Part shown: positions 8,293 through 15,932 of the stretch, piece after piece
Position numbering within the stretch: position 1 is the stretch's first letter
Layout: every line of letters begins with the position of its first letter
NCBI RefSeq assembly: GCF_047553045.1
Contig: NZ_CP180208.1
Span: 2,418,001 to 2,482,000, forward strand
Length of the DNA: 64,000 nucleotides
Origin: Sphingomonas_L flavalba_A
GTDB lineage: Bacteria; Pseudomonadota; Alphaproteobacteria; Sphingomonadales; Sphingomonadaceae
Direction: 5' to 3'
Made by a program: the position numbers and the translations under genes
The notes under the pieces: model-generated
What the model saw: only the letters and a program-made list of their open reading frames with translations
Told to the model about the DNA's origin: nothing
Database searches by the model: none

Positions 8293-11200
8293 TCAGGATA
8301 CCAGGGCAAGGCGGGGTGCTTCCGCCGCGCGCAGTGTCGCGTCGGTGACACCAGCCAGCTTCTCGACCCGCGCCTGCACTTCGGCGTCGAGCAGGAAGTC
8401 GCGGCCCAGGCGCAGGTCAACGGCGGTGCCGTCGTCCAGCACCGCGTGGAGAATCAGCGCGCCGCGCCCGCCGCGCAGCGACGAGACCAGCGCCGCCAGC
8501 CCCGGCAGCACCACAGCGTCGTCAACCGTCACATGCAGTTCAAGTCGGGCCGACCCGCTCAACTGCTCGAACGGCTGAATGCGCTTGACGGTGACGCGCG
8601 GGCTGTCTTCCCCCGGTTTGCGGTCAAGCTCGACATGCAGCAGGCCGCAGCCGCCGTCCCTGGCCGCCGCCTCCAGCTCCGCCGCAACACCGTCGTCAAA
8701 GCAGCTGGCGACAAACTGGCCGGTCGCGTCGGACAGGGTGCACATCAGATAGCGCCGTCCCCGCGCCGAGGTGCGCCAACGCGCATCCTCGACCAGCGCC
8801 GCCATCACTGCCCCGGTGCGGCTCGCCTCCTCGCCGGCCGGCTGGCCGCACAGCGCGCCGTAACTGCGGGCGCTGTGCGCCACCGCCAGATGGCGATAGC
8901 GGTCGACCGGGTGGGCGGAGAAATAGAAGCCGAACGCCTCCTTCTCCTGCGCCATCCGTTCCGCCAGCGTCCACACCGCGTCGGCGGGCAGGCGGATGCC
9001 GGCGGCCGGGCTGGCGGAACCGGCGCCGAACAGGCCGCCCTGCCCGCTGATCCGCGCATCGGCGGCGCGGGCGGCGACCGCCAGGATCGTCTCCGCCGCC
9101 GCATAGGCACCGGCGCGGGCCGGGACGAGCGCGTCGAACGCGCCACCGGCGATCAGGCTTTCCAGCTGGCGCTTGTTCAACATCTTCGGGTCGACCCGGC
9201 CGGCGAAATCGTCGAGCGAGGTGAACGGCCCGCCTTTCGCCCGTTCCGCGACCAGCTGGTCCATCGCCTTTTCGCCGACCCCCTTCAGCGCGGCGAGCGC
9301 ATAGCGGACGGCCAGCCCGTCACCCCGCTCCTCGACGGTGAATTCCGCCTCGCTGGCGTTGATGTCGGGCGGCAGGCACGGCAGCTCCATGCGCCGCATA
9401 TCGTCGACGAAAATGCCGAGCTTGTCGGTCAACGCCATGTCGTAGCACATCGACGCGGCGTAGAAGGCGTGCGGGTGATGCGCCTTCAGCCAGGCCGTCT
9501 GATAGGCGAGCAGGGCATAGGCGGCGGCGTGGCTCTTGTTGAAGCCGTAGCCGGCGAACTTGTCGATCAGGTCGAACAGCTCGTTGGCCTTTTCCGCGTC
9601 GATCGCGTTGGCGGCGCAGCCGTCGACGAAGCGCTGGCGCTGGGCATCCATTTCCGCCTTGATCTTCTTGCCCATCGCGCGGCGCAGGAGATCCGCCTCG
9701 CCCAGGCTGTAGCCGGCGAGCACCTGCGCCGCCTGCATCACCTGTTCCTGATAGACGAAGATGCCGTAGGTCTCGGCCAGTATCCCCTCAAGCAGCGGGT
9801 GGGGATAGGCAATCGCCTCCCGCCCGTTCTTGCGGGCGCCGAACATCGGAATATTGTCCATCGGCCCCGGCCGGTAGAGCGAGACCAGCGCGATGATGTC
9901 ACCGAAATTGGTCGGGCGGACGGCGGCGAGAGTGCGCCGCATCCCTTCCGATTCCAGCTGGAACACGCCGACCGTGTCGCCGCGCTGGAGCAGTTCGTAG
10001 ACCTGCGCGTCGTCCCACGGCAGGCCGTCCAGATCGACCGCGACGCCGCGTTCGGCAAGGATCGTCACCGCCTTTTTCAGCACCGACAGGGTTTTCAGGC
10101 CGAGAAAGTCGAACTTCACCAGCCCGGCGCCCTCGACATATTTCATGTCGAACTGGGTCACCGGCATGTCGGAGCGGGGATCGCGGTACAGCGGCACCAG
10201 TTGCGACAGCGGCCGGTCGCCGATGACGACGCCGGCGGCATGGGTCGAACTGTGGCGCGGCAGCCCCTCCAGCTTCTGCGCCAGGTCGAACAGCTGCTTC
10301 ACCTGCGCGTCGGCTTTGTATTCGGCGGCCAGCTCCGTCACGCCATTCAGCGCGCGTTCCAGCGTCCATGGGTCGGTCGGGTGGTTGGGCACCAGCTTGG
10401 CCAGCCGGTCGACCTGACCGTAGCTCATCTGCAGGACGCGGCCGGTGTCCTTCAGCACCGCGCGCGCCTTCAGCCGCCCGAAGGTGATGATCTGGGCGAC
10501 ATGCTCGCGGCCGTACTTCCCCTGGACGTAGCGGATCACCTCCTCGCGCCGGGTTTCGCAGAAGTCGATGTCGAAGTCCGGCATCGACACGCGTTCCGGG
10601 TTGAGGAAGCGTTCGAACAGCAGGCCGAGGCGGATCGGGTCGAGATCGGTGATGGTCAGCGCCCAGGCGACGACCGATCCGGCGCCGGAACCGCGCCCCG
10701 GCCCGACCGGAATGTCGTGCTGCTTCGCCCATTTGATGAAGTCGGCGACGATCAGGAAATAGCCGGGAAAGCCCATCTGGGTGATGATGCCGATCTCGAA
10801 CTCAAGCCGGTCGCGATAGACCTGACGGTCGATAGTGTCCGGCAAACGGTCCAGCCGCGCCTCCAGTCCGTGGCGCGCGTCCTCGGCCAGCCGCGTCGCC
10901 TCTCCCTCCCTGTCGCCGGCGAGGCTGGGCAGGATCGGCTTGCGCTTCGGCGCGGCGACGGCGCAACGCTGCGCCACCACCAGCGTGTTGGCGATCGCTT
11001 CCGGCAGATCCTCGAACAGCGCCTTCATCGCCTTGGCCGGCTTCATCCACGCATCCGGCGAGCTGTGCTTGCGGTCCTCGCTTTCGACATAGCTGGACGA
11101 GGCGATGCACAGCATCGCGTCATGGGCGGCGTGGAACTGCTCGTCGGCGAAGCAGCACGGGTTGGTCGCGACCAGCGGCAGTTTGCGGCCGTAGGCGAGG

Positions 11201-11772
11201 TTCAGCAGATGCGGCTCGGCCTTGCCCTCGACCTCGTCCAGCCGGCGGACGATCTCGATATACAGCCGGTCGGGAAACAGCGCTTCCAACCGGTCGGCAT
11301 AATCCTCGGCATCGCGCATCTGTTCTTCGGCATAGAGGCGGGCGAGCGCCCCCTCGCCGCCGGCGGTCAGCGCGATCAGCCCGGCGGTCCGCCCCTCCAG
11401 CGCGGCGAAATCGACATGCGCCTGCTCTTCGATCGGCCGGTCGAGATGGGCCATAGACGCCAGCGCGCACAGATTGTCGTAGCCGGTTTCGTCCTGCGCG
11501 TAGAGCGCCAGCCAGTCGAACAGGCGCGGTGCGCCCGCCGGCAAGTCCGGCCGGGCGATGCACAGCATCGTACCGATAACCGGCTGCACCCCCGCCTTCT
11601 TCGCCGCGTCGGAAAAGGCCATCGCGCCATAGAGGCCGTTGCGGTCGGTGATCGCCGCCGCCGGAAAGCCCAGCTCACGCGCCCGCGTGGCGATCGCCTT
11701 CGGATCGATCGCCCCGTCGAGCATGGTGTAGGCGGAAAAGATCCGGAGCGGAACGAAGGCGGCATGCGGCAT
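8293..11772 (-). CDS. dnaE: DNA polymerase III subunit alpha
   Basis: This is the replicative polymerase catalytic subunit. The 1159-residue protein opens with a PHP domain (FVPLRIFSAYTMLDGAID). It then carries the C-family polymerase core, with catalytic aspartates in PDFDIDFCETRR near residue 400. The helix-rich fingers include GYGFNKSHAAAYALLAYQT. Late in the protein are a helix-hairpin-helix region (MLNKRQLESLIAGGAFDAL) and an OB-fold region. The ATG at 11772 is used because the family sequence begins there; the frame stays open further upstream only through a palindromic repeat. It is followed after 58 bp by the acyl-CoA ligase on the same strand. Confidence 0.97.
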   Translation of the reverse strand: MPHAAFVPLRIFSAYTMLDGAIDPKAIATRARELGFPAAAITDRNGLYGAMAFSDAAKKAGVQPVIGTMLCIARPDLPAGAPRLFDWLALYAQDETGYDNLCALASMAHLDRPIEEQAHVDFAALEGRTAGLIALTAGGEGALARLYAEEQMRDAEDYADRLEALFPDRLYIEIVRRLDEVEGKAEPHLLNLAYGRKLPLVATNPCCFADEQFHAAHDAMLCIASSSYVESEDRKHSSPDAWMKPAKAMKALFEDLPEAIANTLVVAQRCAVAAPKRKPILPSLAGDREGEATRLAEDARHGLEARLDRLPDTIDRQVYRDRLEFEIGIITQMGFPGYFLIVADFIKWAKQHDIPVGPGRGSGAGSVVAWALTITDLDPIRLGLLFERFLNPERVSMPDFDIDFCETRREEVIRYVQGKYGREHVAQIITFGRLKARAVLKDTGRVLQMSYGQVDRLAKLVPNHPTDPWTLERALNGVTELAAEYKADAQVKQLFDLAQKLEGLPRHSSTHAAGVVIGDRPLSQLVPLYRDPRSDMPVTQFDMKYVEGAGLVKFDFLGLKTLSVLKKAVTILAERGVAVDLDGLPWDDAQVYELLQRGDTVGVFQLESEGMRRTLAAVRPTNFGDIIALVSLYRPGPMDNIPMFGARKNGREAIAYPHPLLEGILAETYGIFVYQEQVMQAAQVLAGYSLGEADLLRRAMGKKIKAEMDAQRQRFVDGCAANAIDAEKANELFDLIDKFAGYGFNKSHAAAYALLAYQTAWLKAHHPHAFYAASMCYDMALTDKLGIFVDDMRRMELPCLPPDINASEAEFTVEERGDGLAVRYALAALKGVGEKAMDQLVAERAKGGPFTSLDDFAGRVDPKMLNKRQLESLIAGGAFDALVPARAGAYAAAETILAVAARAADARISGQGGLFGAGSASPAAGIRLPADAVWTLAERMAQEKEAFGFYFSAHPVDRYRHLAVAHSARSYGALCGQPAGEEASRTGAVMAALVEDARWRTSARGRRYLMCTLSDATGQFVASCFDDGVAAELEAAARDGGCGLLHVELDRKPGEDSPRVTVKRIQPFEQLSGSARLELHVTVDDAVVLPGLAALVSSLRGGRGALILHAVLDDGTAVDLRLGRDFLLDAEVQARVEKLAGVTDATLRAAEAPRLALVS

Positions 11773-11839
11773 CGGCCGACTATGGGCGTTCGTTTCGATT
11801 CGGGGAAGGCGTCGGGGCTTGTTCGCGTTGGGCGGAACC

Positions 11840-11917
11840 GGCACCAGCCCGCGCCCCCGCCCGGCCTCCCACATGATACTGCCGTTGGGAGGCCGGGCGG
11901 GGGCGCGGGCCGGTGCC
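11840..11917. repeat. Long GC-rich inverted repeat (32-bp arms) upstream of dnaE
   Basis: Arms 11840-11871 and 11886-11917 pair at 31 of 32 positions, the only mismatch being 11846/11911, around a 14-nt loop. Weaker symmetry continues outward for about 25 nt on each side (roughly 11815 to 11941). It lies in the divergent spacer, 67 bp from the dnaE start and 92 bp from the start of the small orphan gene. In this position it cannot terminate either neighbour. It may be a dispersed palindromic element or a cruciform-forming regulatory site. A shorter similar string (gggcgcgggccgg) recurs at 12295-12307. Confidence 0.85.
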
Positions 11918-12009
11918 GCTCAAACGCAACAAACCCCGTTGATGGAGAATGATTGGTTAACCATGTCGACCTATGCTTGCCGCCACCTTGGCAGCAGGGG
12001 GAAACCGCG

Positions 12010-12291
12010 ATGGACTATCAGGGAACGACCTTCAACGGCGGCCTGGTCCGGCTGGACGGCAACCGCTTCATCGACTGCGTCTTCGACGGCGCGGTGCTGT
12101 GTTACGACGGCGGGCCGATCCACATCGTCGGCTGCAGCTTCAAGAATATCGGCGGCTGGCGGTTCGGCGGCGCGTTCGGCACCGGGCTGGACATGCTCGG
12201 CCAACTTTACCGCGGCGACCATGAACAGGGCCTGCGGATCGTCGGCCAGGCGATGTTCCGCCCCGCCGCCCCCGCCGACAAGGCGGCCTGA
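12010..12291 (+). CDS. Small hypothetical protein with pentapeptide/beta-helix-like pattern
   Basis: I do not recognise this 93-residue protein. Its first half alternates short hydrophobic strands with small turns (TTFNGGLVRL, NRFIDCVFDGAVL, IHIVGCSFKNIGG), the look of one to three coils of a right-handed beta-helix or pentapeptide fold. The second half (GTGLDMLGQLYRGDHEQGLRIVGQAMF) is amphipathic. AGGGGGA precedes the ATG by about 8 nt, which supports translation. It stands alone between the large inverted repeat and the convergent kup. Confidence 0.65.
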   Translation: MDYQGTTFNGGLVRLDGNRFIDCVFDGAVLCYDGGPIHIVGCSFKNIGGWRFGGAFGTGLDMLGQLYRGDHEQGLRIVGQAMFRPAAPADKAA

Positions 12292-12325
12292 AGGGGCGCG
12301 GGCCGGCGCCGCCCGCACCCGGCGC

Positions 12326-14248
12326 CTAGATTTCCACCTGACTGCCCAGTTCGACGACGCGGTTGGTTGGCAGGCGAAAGAATTCCATCGCGCTTTCGGC
12401 GTTGCGCAGCATCCAGGCGAACACCTTTTCGCGCCAGATCGCCATGCCGGGGCGCGCCGATGGCAGCAGCGTCTGCCGGGCAAGGAAAAAGCTGGTGTCC
12501 ATCATCTTGATCGCCGGGCCGCAGCCGGTCAGCTGCTTCAGCGCCGCCGGCACGTCCGGCTCCTGCATGAAGCCGTAGACGACGACGAGCCGGTGGAAGC
12601 CGCGGCCAAGGTCCTCCAGCCGGCACCGCCCCTCCGGCTCGACATAGGGTGAATCGGCGATCTTGACCGTCAGCAGGATCACCCGTTCGTGCAGCACCTT
12701 GTTGTGCTTCAGATTGTGGAGCAGCGCGTGCGGCACGCCGTCCGGCGTCGACGTCATGAACACCGCCGTGCCCGGCACCCGGGTAGCGGAACTGGCGGCG
12801 GATTCGATGAAGATCATGATCGGCATCGCCGCTTCGCGCATCCGCTCGATCATCAGCTTGCGGCCCTTCGCCCAGGTGGTGAGCAGGGTGAAGGCGATCA
12901 GCCCAATCAGCAGCGGGAACCAGCCGCCGTCCGGCACCTTGGTCAGGTTGGCGGCGAAATAGGCGCCGTCGACCAGCGCGAACACCGCGACCAGCGGCAC
13001 GGCGTACAGCGGGTTCCACCGCCACAGCGTGAACAGCAGCACCGCCAGCAGGCAGGTGTCGATGAACATCGCGCCGGTGACGGCGATGCCATAGGCCGAT
13101 GTCAGGTTGGACGATGTCTGGAAAAACAGCACCAGCAGGATCACCATCACCATCAGCATCCAGTTGATCATCGGGATATAGATCTGCCCGACCGTCGATG
13201 CGCTGGTATGGAGAATCTTCAGGCGCGGCATGAAACCAAGCTGGATCGCCTGATGGGTGACGGAAAAAGCGCCGGAGATCACCGCCTGGCTGGCGATGAT
13301 CGCGGCAAGGGTGGCGATGCCGACCAGCGGCAGCTGGAACCATTGCGGCGCCAGCAGGTAAAACGGGCTGACCAGCGCCGCCTGCCCTTCGACGAACAGC
13401 AACGCCCCCTGCCCCATATAGTTGAGCATCAGCGCCGGCAGCACGAAGGCCAGCCATGACACGCGGATCGGTCCGCGCCCGAAATGGCCCATATCGGCGT
13501 AAAGCGCCTCCGCCCCGGTCACAGCCAGCACCACCGAGCCAAGCGCAAGGAAAGCGGCCTGGCTGTTGGCCAGGAAGAAATGCACCGCCCAATAGGGGTT
13601 AAACGCGCTCAACACCGCCGGATAGCGAAAGATGCTGATCGCGCCTAACGTCGCGATCACGGTGAAATAGGTCAGCATGATCGGCCCGAACAGCGCGCCG
13701 ACCCGCGCCGTGCCGCTGCTCTGGATCGAAAACAGAAAGACCAGGATCATCACCGCAATCGGCACGACCAGCCCGCCGAACGCCGGCATAGCGATCGCCA
13801 GCCCCTCGACCGCCGACAGCACCGACACCGCCGGGGTGATCATGCTGTCGCCATAGAACAGCGCCGTCGCGAACACGCCGAGCAGAACGATGCCGCCGGT
13901 CCATTTCTTGGTCCCCATGCTGGCGTTGATCAGCGCCAGCAGCGCCAGGCTGCCACCTTCGCCCTTGTTGTCGGCGCGCATGATGATCGCGACATATTTG
14001 ATCGTGACGACCAGAATCATCGACCAGAACATCAGGCTGATGACGCCCAGGATATGCGCCGGGTCCAGCGTCAGCTTGTGGTGGCCGGCAAAGGTTTCGC
14101 GAAAGGCGTAGAGCGGGCTGGTGCCGATATCGCCGAAGACGATGCCGACCGCGCCGACCGCCAGCTTCCACCGGCCCTGCCCCGGCTCATGGCCGCGCGC
14201 GCCGGCATCGGGGCCGGCGGGCACCGCCGCATCGACGGGGATGTTCAC
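12326..14248 (-). CDS. kup: Potassium transporter Kup
   Basis: This inner-membrane K+ uptake permease (KUP/HAK/KT family) probably works by H+ symport. The protein starts with the family block GIVFGDIGTSPLYAFRE, has about twelve membrane helices in the first 430 residues (including GDSMITPAVSVLSAVEG), and ends with a soluble domain of about 180 residues. With the GTG start at 14248 it has 640 residues, close to E. coli Kup. GTG is chosen because AGGA lies about 9 nt upstream and no ATG is suitably placed. It lies downstream of the ccm operon on the same strand, 126 bp after ccmI. Confidence 0.95.
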   Translation of the reverse strand: MNIPVDAAVPAGPDAGARGHEPGQGRWKLAVGAVGIVFGDIGTSPLYAFRETFAGHHKLTLDPAHILGVISLMFWSMILVVTIKYVAIIMRADNKGEGGSLALLALINASMGTKKWTGGIVLLGVFATALFYGDSMITPAVSVLSAVEGLAIAMPAFGGLVVPIAVMILVFLFSIQSSGTARVGALFGPIMLTYFTVIATLGAISIFRYPAVLSAFNPYWAVHFFLANSQAAFLALGSVVLAVTGAEALYADMGHFGRGPIRVSWLAFVLPALMLNYMGQGALLFVEGQAALVSPFYLLAPQWFQLPLVGIATLAAIIASQAVISGAFSVTHQAIQLGFMPRLKILHTSASTVGQIYIPMINWMLMVMVILLVLFFQTSSNLTSAYGIAVTGAMFIDTCLLAVLLFTLWRWNPLYAVPLVAVFALVDGAYFAANLTKVPDGGWFPLLIGLIAFTLLTTWAKGRKLMIERMREAAMPIMIFIESAASSATRVPGTAVFMTSTPDGVPHALLHNLKHNKVLHERVILLTVKIADSPYVEPEGRCRLEDLGRGFHRLVVVYGFMQEPDVPAALKQLTGCGPAIKMMDTSFFLARQTLLPSARPGMAIWREKVFAWMLRNAESAMEFFRLPTNRVVELGSQVEI

Positions 14249-14374
14249 CCGCGTCGTCCTTCGCTGTTCAGACGCATGACTGGCATAACGGATACTAAGC
14301 CCCGAAGCCCCCCTTGGCCGGCGCGGCGCCCTAGCACCGCGTTCACCGCACTGCAACAGCGGCGTTTATCGGCC

Positions 14375-15001
14375 TCAGCGCGCCTTCAGCATCATGTCGA
14401 CCGCGCGCAGGCGCAGGGCGATGTCTTCCCGCCAGGGCGCGTCGGCCGGCGCCCGCGCCAGCATCCCGGCCCATGTCTCGCGCGCTTCCTCCAGCCGCCC
14501 AGACTGGGCAAGCGAAAGGCCGAGGAAGAACGGCGCGGCGGGCGCAGCGGGCGCGATCGCCATCGCCCGGTGATAGGCGTAGACCGATGCTGGCGACGCC
14601 TGCCCGCCGGCATGGACAACCAGCGCGTTGCCCAGGCCGGTCCACAGATCCGGGCTGTCCGGGTAGTCGCGCAGGCCGCGCTTCACATAGCCGACACCGG
14701 CCTCGGTCAGTCCGGCGCGCATCATTCCTTCCGACGCGATCAACCAGGCGACATCGCTGCCGAACCGGTTGCCAAGCTCCTGCCGCTTGGCGATCGTCGC
14801 CTCATCCACCCTGGGCTGGGTGGCGCGCGGCTTGGCCGGCTTGCCGATCAGGCCGGGGCTGCCCTGCAACGCATAACCGCCCAGGCCAAGCAACAGCGCC
14901 GCCAGCACCGGTTCACGCGTGATGCGCGGCATATGGCCGAACCGCCACAGCGCCAGGCCGACGGCCATCGCCAGTATGAACGCGATCAGCCAGCCGGTCA
15001 C
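14375..15001 (-). CDS. ccmI: Cytochrome c-type biogenesis protein CcmI/CycH-like (TPR)
   Basis: This is the last gene of the ccm operon. Two N-terminal membrane helices (LIAFILAMAVGLALW and PVLAALLLGLGGYAL) precede about 130 residues of TPR repeats (DLWTGLGNALVVHAGG, PAAPFFLGLSLAQSGRLEEARETW). CcmI holds apocytochrome c and presents it to the CcmF/CcmH heme lyase. The GTG start overlaps the ccmH stop (GTGA), which decides the start and implies translational coupling. The 208-residue length is short for CcmI but usual for sphingomonads. Confidence 0.85.
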   Translation of the reverse strand: MTGWLIAFILAMAVGLALWRFGHMPRITREPVLAALLLGLGGYALQGSPGLIGKPAKPRATQPRVDEATIAKRQELGNRFGSDVAWLIASEGMMRAGLTEAGVGYVKRGLRDYPDSPDLWTGLGNALVVHAGGQASPASVYAYHRAMAIAPAAPAAPFFLGLSLAQSGRLEEARETWAGMLARAPADAPWREDIALRLRAVDMMLKAR

Positions 15002-15408
15002 CGCCGCCTCCGGAACCGCCGCCGGGCGACAAACGCGCCGGCGGCGACAAGCAGCAGCGGCGCCGCCCATAGCGGCCAGTTGACCGGCTTCGTCGACGGC
15101 GCATAGCTGACCCAGTCGCCATAGCGTTCGATCAGCCAGCGGCGGATCGCCTCCGGCTCCTCCCCGGCGGCGACGCGGCGACGGATCAGCGCGCGCATGT
15201 CACCCGCCATATCGGCATCGCTGTCGGCGATCGACTGGCCCTGGCAGACGAGGCAGCGGATCGTCCGCATCAACGCCGCCGCCTTCGCCTCCTGCGCCGG
15301 GTCGGCAAGCTGGGTGTCGGCATAGGCGGCGGCGGCCATCCGCGAATCGGCCAGCGCCGGCGCCGCCGGGGCCAGCAACAGGGCCAGAACCAGCGCCCGC
15401 GCCCTCAT
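14998..15408 (-). CDS. ccmH: Cytochrome c maturation protein CcmH
   Basis: This thiol-reducing subunit of the heme lyase keeps the CXXCH cysteines of apocytochrome c reduced. A signal peptide (residues 1-20) is followed by the signature RCLVCQGQSIADS, with Cys52 and Cys55, and one C-terminal membrane helix (WPLWAAPLLLVAAGAFVA). Length is 136 residues. Both ends overlap neighbours by 4 nt, with ccmG upstream and ccmI downstream. Confidence 0.95.
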   Translation of the reverse strand: MRARALVLALLLAPAAPALADSRMAAAAYADTQLADPAQEAKAAALMRTIRCLVCQGQSIADSDADMAGDMRALIRRRVAAGEEPEAIRRWLIERYGDWVSYAPSTKPVNWPLWAAPLLLVAAGAFVARRRFRRRR

Positions 15409-15932
15409 CGCGCACCCTCCAGCGCCGCGAGGATCGCCGGCACATCCTCTTCGCGAATCGGGCCGACATGCTGGTGGCGGATGATGCCGCGCCCGTCGAT
15501 GACGAAGCTTTCCGGCACGCCGGACGATCCAAACGCCATCTGCACCCGCGAATCATGGTCGGCGCCGATCCGCGCGAACGGATCGCCCCAGCGGGCGAGG
15601 AAGGCGGCCAGATCGTCCGGCCGGTCGCGGATCGCGATCGCGTCGATGACGACGCCCTTGTCCTTCAACGCCATCAGCACGGGCGCCTCGGCGGCGCAGG
15701 GCAGGCACCAGCTGGCAAAGATGTTGAGCAGACGCGGCCTGCCGTCGGCGAACGCGGCGCTGTCCAGCCCCGGCTTGCCCGGCACCGCCGCCGGCAGGGC
15801 AAAGACAGGCGCCGGCTGGCCGATCATCTTCGACACGACGACATGGTCGGCCGGGCGCACCAGCCCGAAGACGATAAAGCCGACGAGCAGCGCGAACAGC
15901 CCCAGCGGCGCCCAGAGCACGACCTTCCTCAT
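15405..15932 (-). CDS. ccmG: Thiol:disulfide interchange protein CcmG/DsbE
   Basis: This is a membrane-anchored periplasmic thioredoxin. An N-terminal anchor (VLWAPLGLFALLVGFIVFGLV) leads to a thioredoxin fold with the active site WCLPC (Cys76, Cys79) and the family's GVPESFVIDGRGIIR segment carrying the cis-proline region. It relays electrons from DsbD/CcdA to CcmH and apocytochrome c. Length is 175 residues. The ATG overlaps the ccmF stop by 4 nt. Confidence 0.95.
   Translation of the reverse strand: MRKVVLWAPLGLFALLVGFIVFGLVRPADHVVVSKMIGQPAPVFALPAAVPGKPGLDSAAFADGRPRLLNIFASWCLPCAAEAPVLMALKDKGVVIDAIAIRDRPDDLAAFLARWGDPFARIGADHDSRVQMAFGSSGVPESFVIDGRGIIRHQHVGPIREEDVPAILAALEGAR

Noticed and set aside
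11773..11874. 34-residue N-terminal extension of DnaE
   Set aside because: It is encoded partly by the palindromic repeat and precedes the normal family start MPHAAFVPL; no ribosome-binding site supports it.
8446..11952. A 1168-residue open frame antisense to dnaE
   Set aside because: It is a GC-rich mirror frame of a certain gene, rich in Arg/Gln/Asp/His with no family motif. The same holds for other very long antisense frames in this window, for example opposite MATE/dinB (25588-28254) and ccmF (15950-18109).
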